64,000 nucleotides of DNA, taken from the NCBI GenBank assembly GCA_002336805.1, contig DDEZ01000011.1, forward strand, positions 682,001-746,000, given 5' to 3'. Position numbers and translations under genes: made by a program. Each line of letters begins with the position of its first letter. Within the stretch, counting starts at the first letter, position 1. The DNA comes from Bacteroidetes bacterium UBA1941. Its GTDB lineage: Bacteria; Bacteroidota; Bacteroidia; Chitinophagales; LD1. Shown in pieces: positions 17,841 to 26,841 of the stretch. Below the pieces are notes generated by a model. It was not told the origin of the DNA. It saw nothing but the letters and a program-made list of their open reading frames with translations, and did not search any database.

Positions 17841-18866
17841 ATGAAGCTTTATCATACTATCATTTGTATCCTTTCTGTTTTTTTCGGGGTCACTGCACTG
17901 GCACAGCCCCAGGTCACTAATGGAGGCTTTGAGGTGTGGAGTGGCATAGACACGGTGCGGCCGGATGGTTGGGCTACTACAGAGCGACTGCTGGCCCTGC
18001 CTGTCAATAAGTGGGTCACCCAGGAGACAAGGCCAGCCTATGTACACGGTGGTGTCTCTGCTATCAGGCTTGTGGCAGATACGCTGCATGGACGCGCAGC
18101 AGTCAATAGCGAGGCCTACGGCACCTTTGTACATGCTACCGGTATCGCTACCAATGGCAAGACAGGAGCCAGGACCACAGTAGATGACGACTATACGTAT
18201 ATGCCCGGAGTGATAGCTGCGGGCGTCGCCTCGCAGCCACGTGGATATTGGGTGGGGTCAGGTGTAGCGCTGGGTGCGCGGCCGGCCACACTCAGTTTCT
18301 GGGTCCGTCTGAACCATCCCGTAGCAGATACAGCCAGTGTCCGCGTATTGCTCACACGGTGGAGCGCGTCCAGAGGGGCACGCGATACGGTGGTCATAGA
18401 TCGCCAGGATATTTTCCCGGATAGCAGTGTCATGAGCGGATATGCATTGTTTACAGATACACTGGAGTACCTCAATCTGGAGATGCCGGATACGGCTCGC
18501 ATCACCATATACGGTGGGCGTATGCGCAATACCGGCGCCCGTGGCAATGAGACATGGATAGATGGGGTGGTCTGGGGCTACGGTTTCCCGCCTCCTGTCA
18601 GGCCGTATGTGCTGGCTGATTCACTCTGGCTACTGCCCAATCCAGTGATCAATACGATGCGGGTACGTGCCGATAGCTCACTGCTGGGCTGCAGGATCAT
18701 CATACAGGCGGAGACGAGTGTGCTGGTGAAAGATATCCCTATATCCGGCCCCAATCTGACCATAGATATGACAGACGTACCGATAGGCAACTATGCCTAT
18801 GTACTCATAGATGGCAATGAGCGCAGGCTACGCAAGGGATATATCTCTGTGCTCAGAAATCCATGA
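17841..18866 (+). CDS. secreted protein with CBM-like domain and divergent T9SS tail
   Basis: A TTG at 17802 is in frame; the ATG at 17841 starts the signal peptide (MKLYHTIICILSVFFGVTALAQ), giving 341 residues. The mature protein opens with VTNGGFEVWSG and contains GGVSAIRLVADT, ATLSFWVRLN and WIDGVVWGYG, an order typical of jelly-roll carbohydrate-binding or PCMD-like domains of Bacteroidota. The last 75 residues, beginning near LWLLPNPVINTMRV and ending in GYISVLRN, look like a weakly conserved type A T9SS sorting domain. Sugar binding is inferred only from the fold pattern. Confidence 0.82.
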   Translation: MKLYHTIICILSVFFGVTALAQPQVTNGGFEVWSGIDTVRPDGWATTERLLALPVNKWVTQETRPAYVHGGVSAIRLVADTLHGRAAVNSEAYGTFVHATGIATNGKTGARTTVDDDYTYMPGVIAAGVASQPRGYWVGSGVALGARPATLSFWVRLNHPVADTASVRVLLTRWSASRGARDTVVIDRQDIFPDSSVMSGYALFTDTLEYLNLEMPDTARITIYGGRMRNTGARGNETWIDGVVWGYGFPPPVRPYVLADSLWLLPNPVINTMRVRADSSLLGCRIIIQAETSVLVKDIPISGPNLTIDMTDVPIGNYAYVLIDGNERRLRKGYISVLRNP

Positions 18867-19028
18867 TCAGGGGTCAATCCCTGACGTGGAAATAAGGGTA
18901 AGGTACTTCTGCTGACATTCGGGTTGATAGGGTTATAATGACAAATAAGTACTTGTTTTATACGAGCCTTCAGTCAGGAGGTTTCAAAAGTGTACCATTG
19001 ATAGTAAATCCATTATACCAGGCAGATC

Positions 19029-19850
19029 ATGACAGTGGTCAGAGGCAATAAGTTTATTTTCCTGGCACCGGTGGCAGTGGCCATTAGCTCGATGGTATTG
19101 TTTCTGTTGGCTTTGGTCGGTGGCTGGTTTGGCCCTGCTGGAGTCGTAGCAGGCGAGTTTTGCGAAGCGTCCCGCCCGGGCCTGATCAAGCAGCCGTATA
19201 ATACGTGGTCCAATATCTCCTTTATCCTCTCCGGTATACTGATAGGCTGGCAGCTCATGAGCGGCCACTATGACGCCAATGCTAATAGTATGACAAGGCG
19301 GCCCTTTTATGCCGTCTTTTATGCTTCTATTGTTGTGCTATTGGGACCCGGCTCCATGTGTATGCATGCCACCACTTCGGATCTGGGTGGCTTTTTTGAT
19401 ATGCTGTCCATGTACATTGTAGCATCCTTTACCTGGGCCTATGCCTTGGAGCGTTTCTTCAGGCTGAGGTCACTTCATTTTGCGGGGCTGTTTACCTTGT
19501 TTCTCTTCTTCTGTATCTGGGCAGATGGGCGTGAGGATATTCATATCGGGTTCGACTTCTTTGGAGATACGGTCTTTGCCGTGCTGATAGGGCTCACAGT
19601 GATCACTGAGGTGCTCAATAGATATGTACGCGGCATGCATCATGATATACGCTGGGCGCTGGCTGCCTTTGGTGCGCTCATGCTCGCGTTTCTTATCTGG
19701 ACTATCTCCGGCACTGGTACCTCGCTCTGTGATCCATATTCGCCGCTGCAGGGGCATGCTGCCTGGCACATCCTGTGCGCGGTGTCTACTTATTTCCTTT
19801 TCAGATTCTATGCCTCAGAGCATACAGAGGTTCACTCTATATCAGCATAG
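19029..19850 (+). CDS. ceramidase-like (CREST superfamily) membrane hydrolase
   Basis: The 273-residue product has about seven membrane helices. Conserved CREST/alkaline-ceramidase features are visible: FCEASRPGLIKQPYNTWSN with its Ser, a His-Asp pair in MCMHATTSDLGGFFDMLSMY, and a closing GHAAWHILCAVSTY with two His. In this superfamily three His, one Asp and a Ser hold a zinc ion that hydrolyses amide bonds of sphingolipids. Bacteroidota commonly make sphingolipids, so a lipid substrate is reasonable but inferred. The gene runs 19 bp into the end of the convergent ddl gene. Confidence 0.85.
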   Translation: MTVVRGNKFIFLAPVAVAISSMVLFLLALVGGWFGPAGVVAGEFCEASRPGLIKQPYNTWSNISFILSGILIGWQLMSGHYDANANSMTRRPFYAVFYASIVVLLGPGSMCMHATTSDLGGFFDMLSMYIVASFTWAYALERFFRLRSLHFAGLFTLFLFFCIWADGREDIHIGFDFFGDTVFAVLIGLTVITEVLNRYVRGMHHDIRWALAAFGALMLAFLIWTISGTGTSLCDPYSPLQGHAAWHILCAVSTYFLFRFYASEHTEVHSISA

Positions 19851-20836
19851 TCCGGAGAGGAGGAGAGGCAGGCCTCTACAGAGTTGCCAAACAGCTCGGT
19901 GAGCGTGAGGCCAAAAGCGCGCGCCTGCTGTGGCACGATACTCTCTGCCGAGAGGCCGGGCACAGAGTTTACTTCCAGCATATAGTACTGCCCATCCCGC
20001 AGGATATAGTCTATGCGGCACATTCCTTTGAAGTCTAGTTTCTCGTATATCGCAGCTGATGTTTCCTGTATGTTCTTCGCTATCGCCGCGTCTATCTCTG
20101 CCGGTGTTACCTCCTTGGAGTGGCCTTCATACTTCGCTTGATAGTCAAAAAAAGCATTCTTGCTCCTGATCTCCGTGAGTGGTAGCGGTGTCACCTGCCC
20201 CTTGTAGCGGATCACACCGCATGTCACCTCCGTACCTTTGATAAACTCCTCAGTCAGGATCTCATCATCATAGTCAAAGGCCAGCCTTATAGCTGCCTCC
20301 AGGGCCTCGGCAGTGTCCACCTTAGAGGCACCATAGCTGGATCCGTTCTTATTGGGTTTTACAAAAAGGGGATATGTCAGCTCAGCATTGATCTTTTGAG
20401 CCAGCGCAGTACGGTCCTGGTCTTTCTTGGCCACTACTGATTGCGCAGACAGCACGCCAAATGGCCGCAGGTATTCCTTCGTCCGGCTCTTGTCAAAGGT
20501 GATGGCAGCTGTCATTACGCCGCAGCAGTTGTACGGTATGCCCATCATATCCAGGTAGCCCTGCAGTTTGCCATCCTCTGCCGGTGTACCATGTATGGCT
20601 ATGAAGACTGCATCAAATTTCACCTTGCTGCCGGCCATCACTGCGCTGAAGTCATTCTTGTCTACCTGTGTGCGGGTATCAGTATCCAGAGCTACCCAGT
20701 TATTATCTTCTATCAGTACTTTATATACATTGTACTTGTCTTTGTCCAGGTACTGGCATACTATCTCTCCGCTTTTCAGAGATATACCTGCCTCGGCTCC
20801 TGGGCCGCCACACATGACGGCGATATTCTTTTTCAT
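19832..20836 (-). CDS. ddl: D-alanine--D-alanine ligase
   Basis: This 334-residue ATP-grasp enzyme joins two D-alanines for peptidoglycan. Visible signatures are MCGGPGAEAGISLKSG at the N-terminus, AIHGTPAEDGKLQGYLDMMG, KPNKNGSSYGASKV in the ATP-binding part, and YMLEVNSVPGLSAESIVPQQ, which holds the metal-binding Glu and Asn. Length fits the family. It is cytoplasmic. It is convergent with, and overlaps by 19 bp, the ceramidase-like gene. It is transcribed divergently from the acyl-CoA reductase gene at 20996. Confidence 0.96.
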   Translation of the reverse strand: MKKNIAVMCGGPGAEAGISLKSGEIVCQYLDKDKYNVYKVLIEDNNWVALDTDTRTQVDKNDFSAVMAGSKVKFDAVFIAIHGTPAEDGKLQGYLDMMGIPYNCCGVMTAAITFDKSRTKEYLRPFGVLSAQSVVAKKDQDRTALAQKINAELTYPLFVKPNKNGSSYGASKVDTAEALEAAIRLAFDYDDEILTEEFIKGTEVTCGVIRYKGQVTPLPLTEIRSKNAFFDYQAKYEGHSKEVTPAEIDAAIAKNIQETSAAIYEKLDFKGMCRIDYILRDGQYYMLEVNSVPGLSAESIVPQQARAFGLTLTELFGNSVEACLSSSPDYADIE

Positions 20837-20995
20837 ATAGATGTATTGTAGTGGTCATTACGAGCCGTAGCCGCTGATGCTTGCCAGCCCGGTTTTCATG
20901 GTAACGCTAATTAATGGATATTTGTGCCCCGGCAGCGGGGATTCTTTCATCCTGAGGTAGATAACCCGGCCCTCACTGCCTAAATAGATAGACAA

Positions 20996-22024
20996 ATGCA
21001 CGAGAAAATAAAGCGAAGGATAGGATACCTGGTCGCACTGGCTGATAAAATGCAGGATAGTGAGATACTGGAGGCCGTGATACAACGTACTGCCAGTCTG
21101 CATCCATTTTTTACTATAGACTTCATACACACGGCGATCAGTGCCATCAGAGAGCAGATGCTGGATGAGCAGAAGCTGACCGCCTGGCTCTCGCCCTATG
21201 ACCTGCCGGACCAGGACTCCACCACCCGCATCGGCATCATCATGGCCGGCAATATCCCGCTCGTGGGCTTTCATGATTTCCTGTGTGTATACGTGGCAGG
21301 CCACCCTATGCAGATCAAACTCTCAGGCAAGGACGACCTGCTTTTCCCGGTAGTTTTTGATATGCTGTGCAAAATAGATACAGCACTGCCCGCCCGTGCG
21401 CAGATAGTAGACAAGCTGCAAGACTATGATGCCGTGATAGCCACAGGCAGCAATAACAGCTATCGCTATTTCGAATATTACTTTCGCGACAAGCCAAAGA
21501 TCTTGCGCAAAAACCGCAATTCAGTAGCTGTACTCACCGGCACTGAGACTGATGCAGATATGCTAGCCCTGGCCGATGATATATTCATGTACTTTGGTTT
21601 TGGCTGTCGCAATGTATCGAAGTTATATGTGCCTGAGGAATATGATATTACACGGGTGTTTCCCCATTTTGATAAATATCAGTGGATGTTTCAGCACTCG
21701 AAATACATGAATAACTATGATTATAACCGGACCATCCTGTTGCTAAATAATACCCCCCATCTGGCCAATGAAATAGTAATGATACAGGAGCAGACCGCTA
21801 TTGCATCACCGGTTTCCATGTTATACTATGAAAGGTACACGGACCCTGATCGTCTGAGGGAGGAGTTGGCGCTGCATATCGGGGAGATTCAATGTGTAGT
21901 GGGAGGAGACGAGGTTAGGCAAATGTTAAATCTCGATGTGGTACCATTCGGCGCTTCACAAAAGCCGTCGTTGGTTGATTATGCTGATGGTGTAGACATT
22001 TTAACGTTCCTAAAAGGCCTTTGA
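20996..22024 (+). CDS. LuxC-family acyl-CoA reductase
   Basis: The 342-residue product carries LuxC-family features: GIIMAGNIPLVGFHDF, a nucleotide-binding ATGSNNSYRYFEYYF, LRKNRNSVAVLTG, and the active-site Cys in FGFGCRNVSKLYVP. The family reduces fatty acyl-CoA or acyl-enzyme to aldehyde with NADPH. There are no luxA, luxB, luxD or luxE genes nearby, so light production is not implied. Similar solitary genes occur in other Bacteroidota, and their role there is unclear. It stands between ddl (divergent) and a T9SS cargo gene. Confidence 0.92.
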   Translation: MHEKIKRRIGYLVALADKMQDSEILEAVIQRTASLHPFFTIDFIHTAISAIREQMLDEQKLTAWLSPYDLPDQDSTTRIGIIMAGNIPLVGFHDFLCVYVAGHPMQIKLSGKDDLLFPVVFDMLCKIDTALPARAQIVDKLQDYDAVIATGSNNSYRYFEYYFRDKPKILRKNRNSVAVLTGTETDADMLALADDIFMYFGFGCRNVSKLYVPEEYDITRVFPHFDKYQWMFQHSKYMNNYDYNRTILLLNNTPHLANEIVMIQEQTAIASPVSMLYYERYTDPDRLREELALHIGEIQCVVGGDEVRQMLNLDVVPFGASQKPSLVDYADGVDILTFLKGL

Positions 22025-22090
22025 CCTTGCAGTATTATATATTACTCCGTATTTTCATCAGATAATCCCAAAAACACAAGTAAACCAGCC

Positions 22091-23767
22091 ATGTTCAAAA
22101 AACTACTTTTTGCTGTGCTCCTCATGCCGGTCACTGTATTTGCCCAAAATACATATGATCTGGTGTACAACACCCTCAACACAAAATGCTCCAATGCGGC
22201 CTGCCATAGTGCCAGCTCTGCAGAGGCATTGAAGTTTGATGGTACACCGGGTGCTGTCTACAGCGCTCTGGTAAACCAGCTACCGGGCAGCTCTGCAGCT
22301 CTGGCCAGAGGAGAAAAGCTCGTATGGGTAAACCAGCCGTATGAGAGCTACCTGCTCAAGAAAGCAGCCAGCTGGCTGGATACAGATCTGGACCTGCCGG
22401 CGGCTGAGGCAGATGCCGCTCACGTGAATGCCGGCCTGTCCAATATTGAAGCTGAATTTATACGTCAGTGGATCATGTATGGCGCCGCTCAGAGCAGTGT
22501 GTTGATAGATACTAACATCATCCATGCTTACTATAATGATACTGCCCGTGCAGCATTCTACCCTAAACCGGCCAAGCCGGCTCCGGGTACAGGCAAGCAG
22601 GTGCACATGGGGCCTATCTTCGTACCGGGCACAGGCACCACAGAGATGGAGTTTTGCCTGAAGCATGAGCTGGATTTTGACACAGATGTAGAGGTCAATG
22701 CTACTGAGGGCAACATGAATCCTCAGTCTCACCACTTCCTCCTGTTCCGCTTTGACGACTCAGCCTCTGCTGCGGCTATGTCAAACGGTATGCGCAGGAT
22801 ACTGCTCACCTCCGGCAATTCATCTTTTGACGGCAATAAGGCGCTGAGCAGTGCATGGCAGACTAGCCAGACCTACACCCTGCCTACCCAGACTGCGTTT
22901 TTCTGGCCTAAGAAGACATTCCTCGACCTGAACTACCACATGAAGAACTATACCGCTCCGGGTACATCTGGAGTACAGCCTTTTGATTTTTATCTGAATG
23001 TGGCTACGACTCCGCATCTCCCTACATCCAATACGATAGAGATGAAGACCAAGCTGGTCAATAATCCCGGTCTTATCATCTTCCCTCACTCTACCGCAGA
23101 GCTGCCATATGCGGATAACGATAACGGCAGCAATGAGACCCGCTATGTATGGATGATGTCATCTCATACGCACAAATATGGTACGGCTTATAACCTGTAT
23201 ACATATGACGGTAATTTACACAATGGCTATGGTGATACCATCTACAATGGCAACTATGAGTATGATCCTAGTGGCGCTACTCTTTTTGACCGTGGCTACT
23301 ATGACTGGGAGCACCCATCTGTCAAATACTTCGTGCCACAGTATCCGATCAACTTTGCCACTAGTGGCGTAGTAGCGCAGACCACATGGAATAATACCGG
23401 TGGCAATCTGATCCACTTTGGCTATACCACTGCTGATGAGATGCAACTCTTCTACTATATGTATACTACCCGCCTGGCTGGTACCACTGCTGTAAACGAT
23501 GTGAAGACTGGCGACGTGAAGTTCACTGTATATCCAAACCCTATGACAGATCAGGGCACACTGATGTACACACTGGACAATGCTGCTACTGTAAAAGCGA
23601 CCGTCGTAAATGTAACCGGCAGCGAAGTGGCTACGCTGAAAGAAGAGCGCAATCAGGCTGGTACCTATACCATGGATATGGGATCTAAGGGCCTGGCAAA
23701 GGGTATCTATTTCGCCCGTCTCAATGTAGACGGCGCTACCTATACCAGGAAGTTTGTAGTGCAATAA
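22091..23767 (+). CDS. T9SS cargo: c-type heme motif fused to PHM-like copper monooxygenase fold
   Basis: The 558-residue secreted protein has a signal peptide (to about 19) and an N-terminal cytochrome c-like part with an unusual CX4CH site, C33-SNAA-C38-H39. A C-terminal-PHM-like copper fold follows. Candidate ligands are H214-H215 (SHHFLLF), H283 (LNYHMKNY), H359-T-H361 (SSHTHKYG) and M451 (ADEMQLF), the order expected for the CuH and CuM sites of peptidylglycine/dopamine monooxygenases. A type A sorting domain starts near VYPNPMTDQG. Heme could feed electrons to copper (inferred). It is the last gene before a terminator at 23790. Confidence 0.85.
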   Translation: MFKKLLFAVLLMPVTVFAQNTYDLVYNTLNTKCSNAACHSASSAEALKFDGTPGAVYSALVNQLPGSSAALARGEKLVWVNQPYESYLLKKAASWLDTDLDLPAAEADAAHVNAGLSNIEAEFIRQWIMYGAAQSSVLIDTNIIHAYYNDTARAAFYPKPAKPAPGTGKQVHMGPIFVPGTGTTEMEFCLKHELDFDTDVEVNATEGNMNPQSHHFLLFRFDDSASAAAMSNGMRRILLTSGNSSFDGNKALSSAWQTSQTYTLPTQTAFFWPKKTFLDLNYHMKNYTAPGTSGVQPFDFYLNVATTPHLPTSNTIEMKTKLVNNPGLIIFPHSTAELPYADNDNGSNETRYVWMMSSHTHKYGTAYNLYTYDGNLHNGYGDTIYNGNYEYDPSGATLFDRGYYDWEHPSVKYFVPQYPINFATSGVVAQTTWNNTGGNLIHFGYTTADEMQLFYYMYTTRLAGTTAVNDVKTGDVKFTVYPNPMTDQGTLMYTLDNAATVKATVVNVTGSEVATLKEERNQAGTYTMDMGSKGLAKGIYFARLNVDGATYTRKFVVQ

Positions 23768-23789
23768 CTCGTTTGAATAAGTTTCTCAG

Positions 23790-23816
23790 AGCCCCTCTCC
23801 GGAGGGGCTTTTTTGT
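23790..23816 (+). terminator. rho-independent terminator
   Basis: AGCCCCTC/GAGGGGCT form an 8-bp stem (23790-23797, 23802-23809) with a 4-nt loop, followed by a T-run. Confidence 0.9.
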
Positions 23817-23862
23817 TTATAGCCCACGTGTGAAAATCACCTACCGGAGCCGCCAAAACATC

Positions 23863-23870
23863 TATATTTG
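23863..23870 (+). promoter_or_regulatory. -7 promoter element of the dipeptidase gene
   Basis: TATATTTG matches TAnnTTTG and lies 17 bp before the ATG at 23888, so the leader is about 10 nt. The same TATATTTGCCCCC string occurs before actA. Confidence 0.45.
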
Positions 23871-23887
23871 CCCCCTCAATCTAAGTC

Positions 23888-25258
23888 ATGGAAAAACTAC
23901 GATCATACCTCGAAGCCAATAAACAACAACACCTCGATGAACTACTGGAGCTGCTCCGTATCCCGTCTGTTAGTGCAGATGCAAAGTTCAAAGCAGATGT
24001 GCTGCGCACGGCAGAATTTGTAAAGGATAAACTCATAGCTGCCGGTGCTGATAAGGTAGTGCTGGAGGAGACCAAAGGGTACCCTGTGGTGTATGGCGAG
24101 AAGATCATAGACCCTAAGCTGCCTACCGTGCTCGTATACGGCCACTATGATGTGCAGCCAGCAGATCCTTATGAGCTGTGGCACTCACCACCATTTGAGC
24201 CGGTGATCAAGGATGGTAATATCTATGCACGGGGCAGTGCAGATGACAAAGGGCAAATGTACATGCATGTCAAGGCATTTGAAGCGATGATGAAGAACAA
24301 TGCACTGCCGTGCAATGTCAAGTTTATGATAGAAGGAGAGGAAGAGATCGGCTCTGAGAATCTCGAAACATACGTGAAAGCCAATACAGCCAAGCTAAAG
24401 AGCGACGTAGTACTGATATCAGATACTTCGATCATAGCTAATGATATCCCATCTATCACTACGGGCCTGCGTGGCCTGGCCTACCTGGAGGTAGAGGTCA
24501 CAGGCCCTAACCGTGACCTGCACTCAGGCGTCTATGGTGGCGCTGTGGCCAATCCTATAAATGCACTTTGCGATATGATCTCATCTCTGCATGATGCAGA
24601 CCGCAAGATCAATATACCGGGATTCTATGATGATGTAGAGGTCGTGTCAGATGCAGAGCGCGCGGAGATGGCCAAGGCGCCATTTAGCCAGGAGGAGTAC
24701 AATAAGGACCTCGATATGGCCGAGGGCCTGGGAGAGAAAGGCTACTCTACTCCGGAGCGTGTCTCTATACGCCCCACACTGGATGTGAATGGTATCTGGG
24801 GTGGCTACATAGGCCAGGGTGCCAAGACAGTACTGCCATCCAAGGCGTACGCCAAGATCAGCATGCGCCTCGTACCAAATCAATCCTCAGAGAAGATCAC
24901 AAAGCTTTTTGAAGATCACTTCGTCAAGATCGCTCCTAAATATGTAAAGGTAAAAGTGACCAACCTGCACGGTGGTGAGGCCGCTGTCACGCCTACGGAT
25001 ACTGTGGCCTACCGCGCAGCATCCAAGGCCATGGAAACAACCTTTGGCAAGGCACCGATACCACAGCGTACAGGTGGCAGTATTCCTATCGTGACCATGT
25101 TTGAGCGCGTTCTCGGCACCAAGACAGTCCTCATGGGATTTGGCCTGGACTCTGATGCCATCCACTCACCCAATGAGCACTACGGCCTTTTCAACTATTA
25201 CAAAGGTATCGAGACCATACCTTATTTCTTTGAGTACTTTGCTGAGATGAGCAGATAA
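23888..25258 (+). CDS. M20 family metallo-dipeptidase
   Basis: The 456-residue product is a CNDP-like M20 peptidase. Metal and catalytic motifs are visible: VYGHYDVQPADP (His, Asp), YARGSADDKGQ (bridging Asp), IEGEEEIGSEN (catalytic Glu and ligand Glu), LISDTS, and a late HSPNEHYG with His. TGGSIPIV belongs to the substrate-binding end. The family cleaves dipeptides with two zinc or manganese ions. There is no signal peptide, so it is cytoplasmic. It has its own promoter and shares a bidirectional terminator with the convergent mutase gene. Confidence 0.94.
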   Translation: MEKLRSYLEANKQQHLDELLELLRIPSVSADAKFKADVLRTAEFVKDKLIAAGADKVVLEETKGYPVVYGEKIIDPKLPTVLVYGHYDVQPADPYELWHSPPFEPVIKDGNIYARGSADDKGQMYMHVKAFEAMMKNNALPCNVKFMIEGEEEIGSENLETYVKANTAKLKSDVVLISDTSIIANDIPSITTGLRGLAYLEVEVTGPNRDLHSGVYGGAVANPINALCDMISSLHDADRKINIPGFYDDVEVVSDAERAEMAKAPFSQEEYNKDLDMAEGLGEKGYSTPERVSIRPTLDVNGIWGGYIGQGAKTVLPSKAYAKISMRLVPNQSSEKITKLFEDHFVKIAPKYVKVKVTNLHGGEAAVTPTDTVAYRAASKAMETTFGKAPIPQRTGGSIPIVTMFERVLGTKTVLMGFGLDSDAIHSPNEHYGLFNYYKGIETIPYFFEYFAEMSR

Positions 25259-25270
25259 GAAACTCATATC

Positions 25271-25309
25271 AACTAAAGAGCCCCGTAATTATTGCGGGGC
25301 TCTTTAGTT
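25271..25309. terminator. bidirectional terminator between convergent genes
   Basis: A 15-bp perfect inverted repeat (25271-25285 and 25295-25309, core GAGCCCCG/CGGGGCTC) with a 9-nt loop and A/T flanks serves the dipeptidase and mutase genes. Confidence 0.9.
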
Positions 25310-25328
25310 AATGGTATGTGGGGAATCT

Positions 25329-26711
25329 TTACTTGCTGAACTCCTGCAGGTCTTTCATGATCTGATTAGCGATATTGTCAGACGTGGTCTCAGAGTTAGA
25401 CTCGGCATAGATACGGATGATCGGCTCCGTATTGCTACGGCGCAGATGCACCCAGTCTTTATCAAACTGGATCTTTACACCATCTATGGTACTTACTTCG
25501 TAGTTAGAATACTTTTTTTCTACCTGCTCAAAAAGCGAATCGATATTCACTGATGTATCCAGGTCTATCTTCTTCTTGCTGATATGATAGCTAGGGTAGG
25601 TAGAGCGCAGTATAGAGGCTGTCTTGCCAGACTTGGCCAGGTGCGTGAGGAAGAGGGCGATACCAGCCAGCGCATCGCGGCCGTAGTGCAGCTCAGGGTA
25701 GATCACCCCTCCGTTGCCCTCGCCACCTATCACTGATTTTTCTTCCTTCATCTTCTGCACCACATTCACCTCGCCTACAGCAGAGGCATGGTACTCGCAG
25801 CCATACTTTTCGGTCACGTCACGCAGTGCGCGTGTAGATGACATATTAGATACGGTGCTGCCCTTTTTGTTTTGGAGTACATAGTCTGCCACAGCTACCA
25901 GCGTATATTCCTCGCCAAACATCTCACCATTGTCACTCACCAGTGCCAGGCGGTCTACATCCGGATCTACAGCTATACCCAGGTCGCATTTAAATTTGCG
26001 TACCGTATTAGCTAGGTCACCCAGGTTCTCAGGCAGCGGCTCCGGATTGTGAGGGAAGTGGCCTGTCGGCTCAGTATAGAGTTCTATGACCTCTTCTACA
26101 CCCAGCGCCTTCAGCAGCTTAGGCAGCGCTATGCCGCCGCTGGAGTTGACACAGTCTATAGCTACTTTAAATTTCTTGGCCTGTATCGCCTTTACGTCCA
26201 CCAGTTTCAGGTCCAGTATCTTTTGGATATGTTTCTCTATGTAGCCATCTTTCAGTGTATAGCTACCCAGTGAGTTGATGTCTTCGTATTCTACACTGCG
26301 CTCTTCTGCTATGCGCAGTACTTCTTCTCCGGCTTTGGCAGAGATAAATTCTCCCTGAGAGTTCAGCAGCTTCAGTGCATTCCACTGCTTGGGATTGTGG
26401 CTCGCAGTGATGATGATACCACCACCGGCTTTCTCATCATATACTGCCAGCTCTACCGTAGGGGTGGTAGAGAGGCCGAGGTCCACCACGTCTATACCTA
26501 TAGACTGGAGGGTAGCTGCTACGATGCTGGATACCATCTGGCCCGAGATACGCGCGTCGCGGCCTATCACCACTTTGCGCTGGCCGCTGGTCTCGATCAC
26601 CCAGTGGCCAAAGGCCGAGGTGAATTTCATGATATCCTCCGGAGTGAGGTTAGCACCCGGGAATCCCCCTATGGTGCCTCTGATACCTGATATAGATTTG
26701 ATAAGGGACAA
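25329..26711 (-). CDS. glmM: phosphoglucosamine mutase-type phosphohexomutase
   Basis: The frame is open to 26828, but the family starts at (M)-(S/T)-LIKSISGIRGTIGG. A TTG at 26711-26709 sits exactly there, so I choose it (461 residues); the upstream ATG would lie 13 bp from the divergent gene. Motifs are the phosphoserine loop TASHNPKQWNALK, the metal loop DPDVDRLAL, the sugar loop GEGNGGVIYP and the phosphate-binding RRSNTEPIIRIY. The enzyme converts glucosamine-6-phosphate to the 1-phosphate for cell-wall precursors. A related phosphomannomutase role cannot be excluded from sequence alone. Confidence 0.9.
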   Translation of the reverse strand: MSLIKSISGIRGTIGGFPGANLTPEDIMKFTSAFGHWVIETSGQRKVVIGRDARISGQMVSSIVAATLQSIGIDVVDLGLSTTPTVELAVYDEKAGGGIIITASHNPKQWNALKLLNSQGEFISAKAGEEVLRIAEERSVEYEDINSLGSYTLKDGYIEKHIQKILDLKLVDVKAIQAKKFKVAIDCVNSSGGIALPKLLKALGVEEVIELYTEPTGHFPHNPEPLPENLGDLANTVRKFKCDLGIAVDPDVDRLALVSDNGEMFGEEYTLVAVADYVLQNKKGSTVSNMSSTRALRDVTEKYGCEYHASAVGEVNVVQKMKEEKSVIGGEGNGGVIYPELHYGRDALAGIALFLTHLAKSGKTASILRSTYPSYHISKKKIDLDTSVNIDSLFEQVEKKYSNYEVSTIDGVKIQFDKDWVHLRRSNTEPIIRIYAESNSETTSDNIANQIMKDLQEFSK

Positions 26712-26758
26712 GTGAATATTTTTTGTTGCAACAAATATCCCAAGCGGCAGAATATGCG

Positions 26759-26766
26759 TAACTTTG
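26759..26766 (+). promoter_or_regulatory. -7 promoter element of the methyltransferase gene
   Basis: TAACTTTG matches TAnnTTTG, 75 bp before the ATG at 26842, inside the 130-bp divergent spacer. Confidence 0.35.
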
Positions 26767-26841
26767 GGACGACGAATGTACAAAAAACGGGCACTTGCGA
26801 CCAGCCTAAATATAAACATAAACTGCATTCATATATGAGAT

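Noticed and set aside
26712..26828. 39-residue N-terminal extension of the GlmM-type mutase
   Set aside because: The family begins at the LIKSISGIRG segment, and the extension would fill the divergent promoter region.
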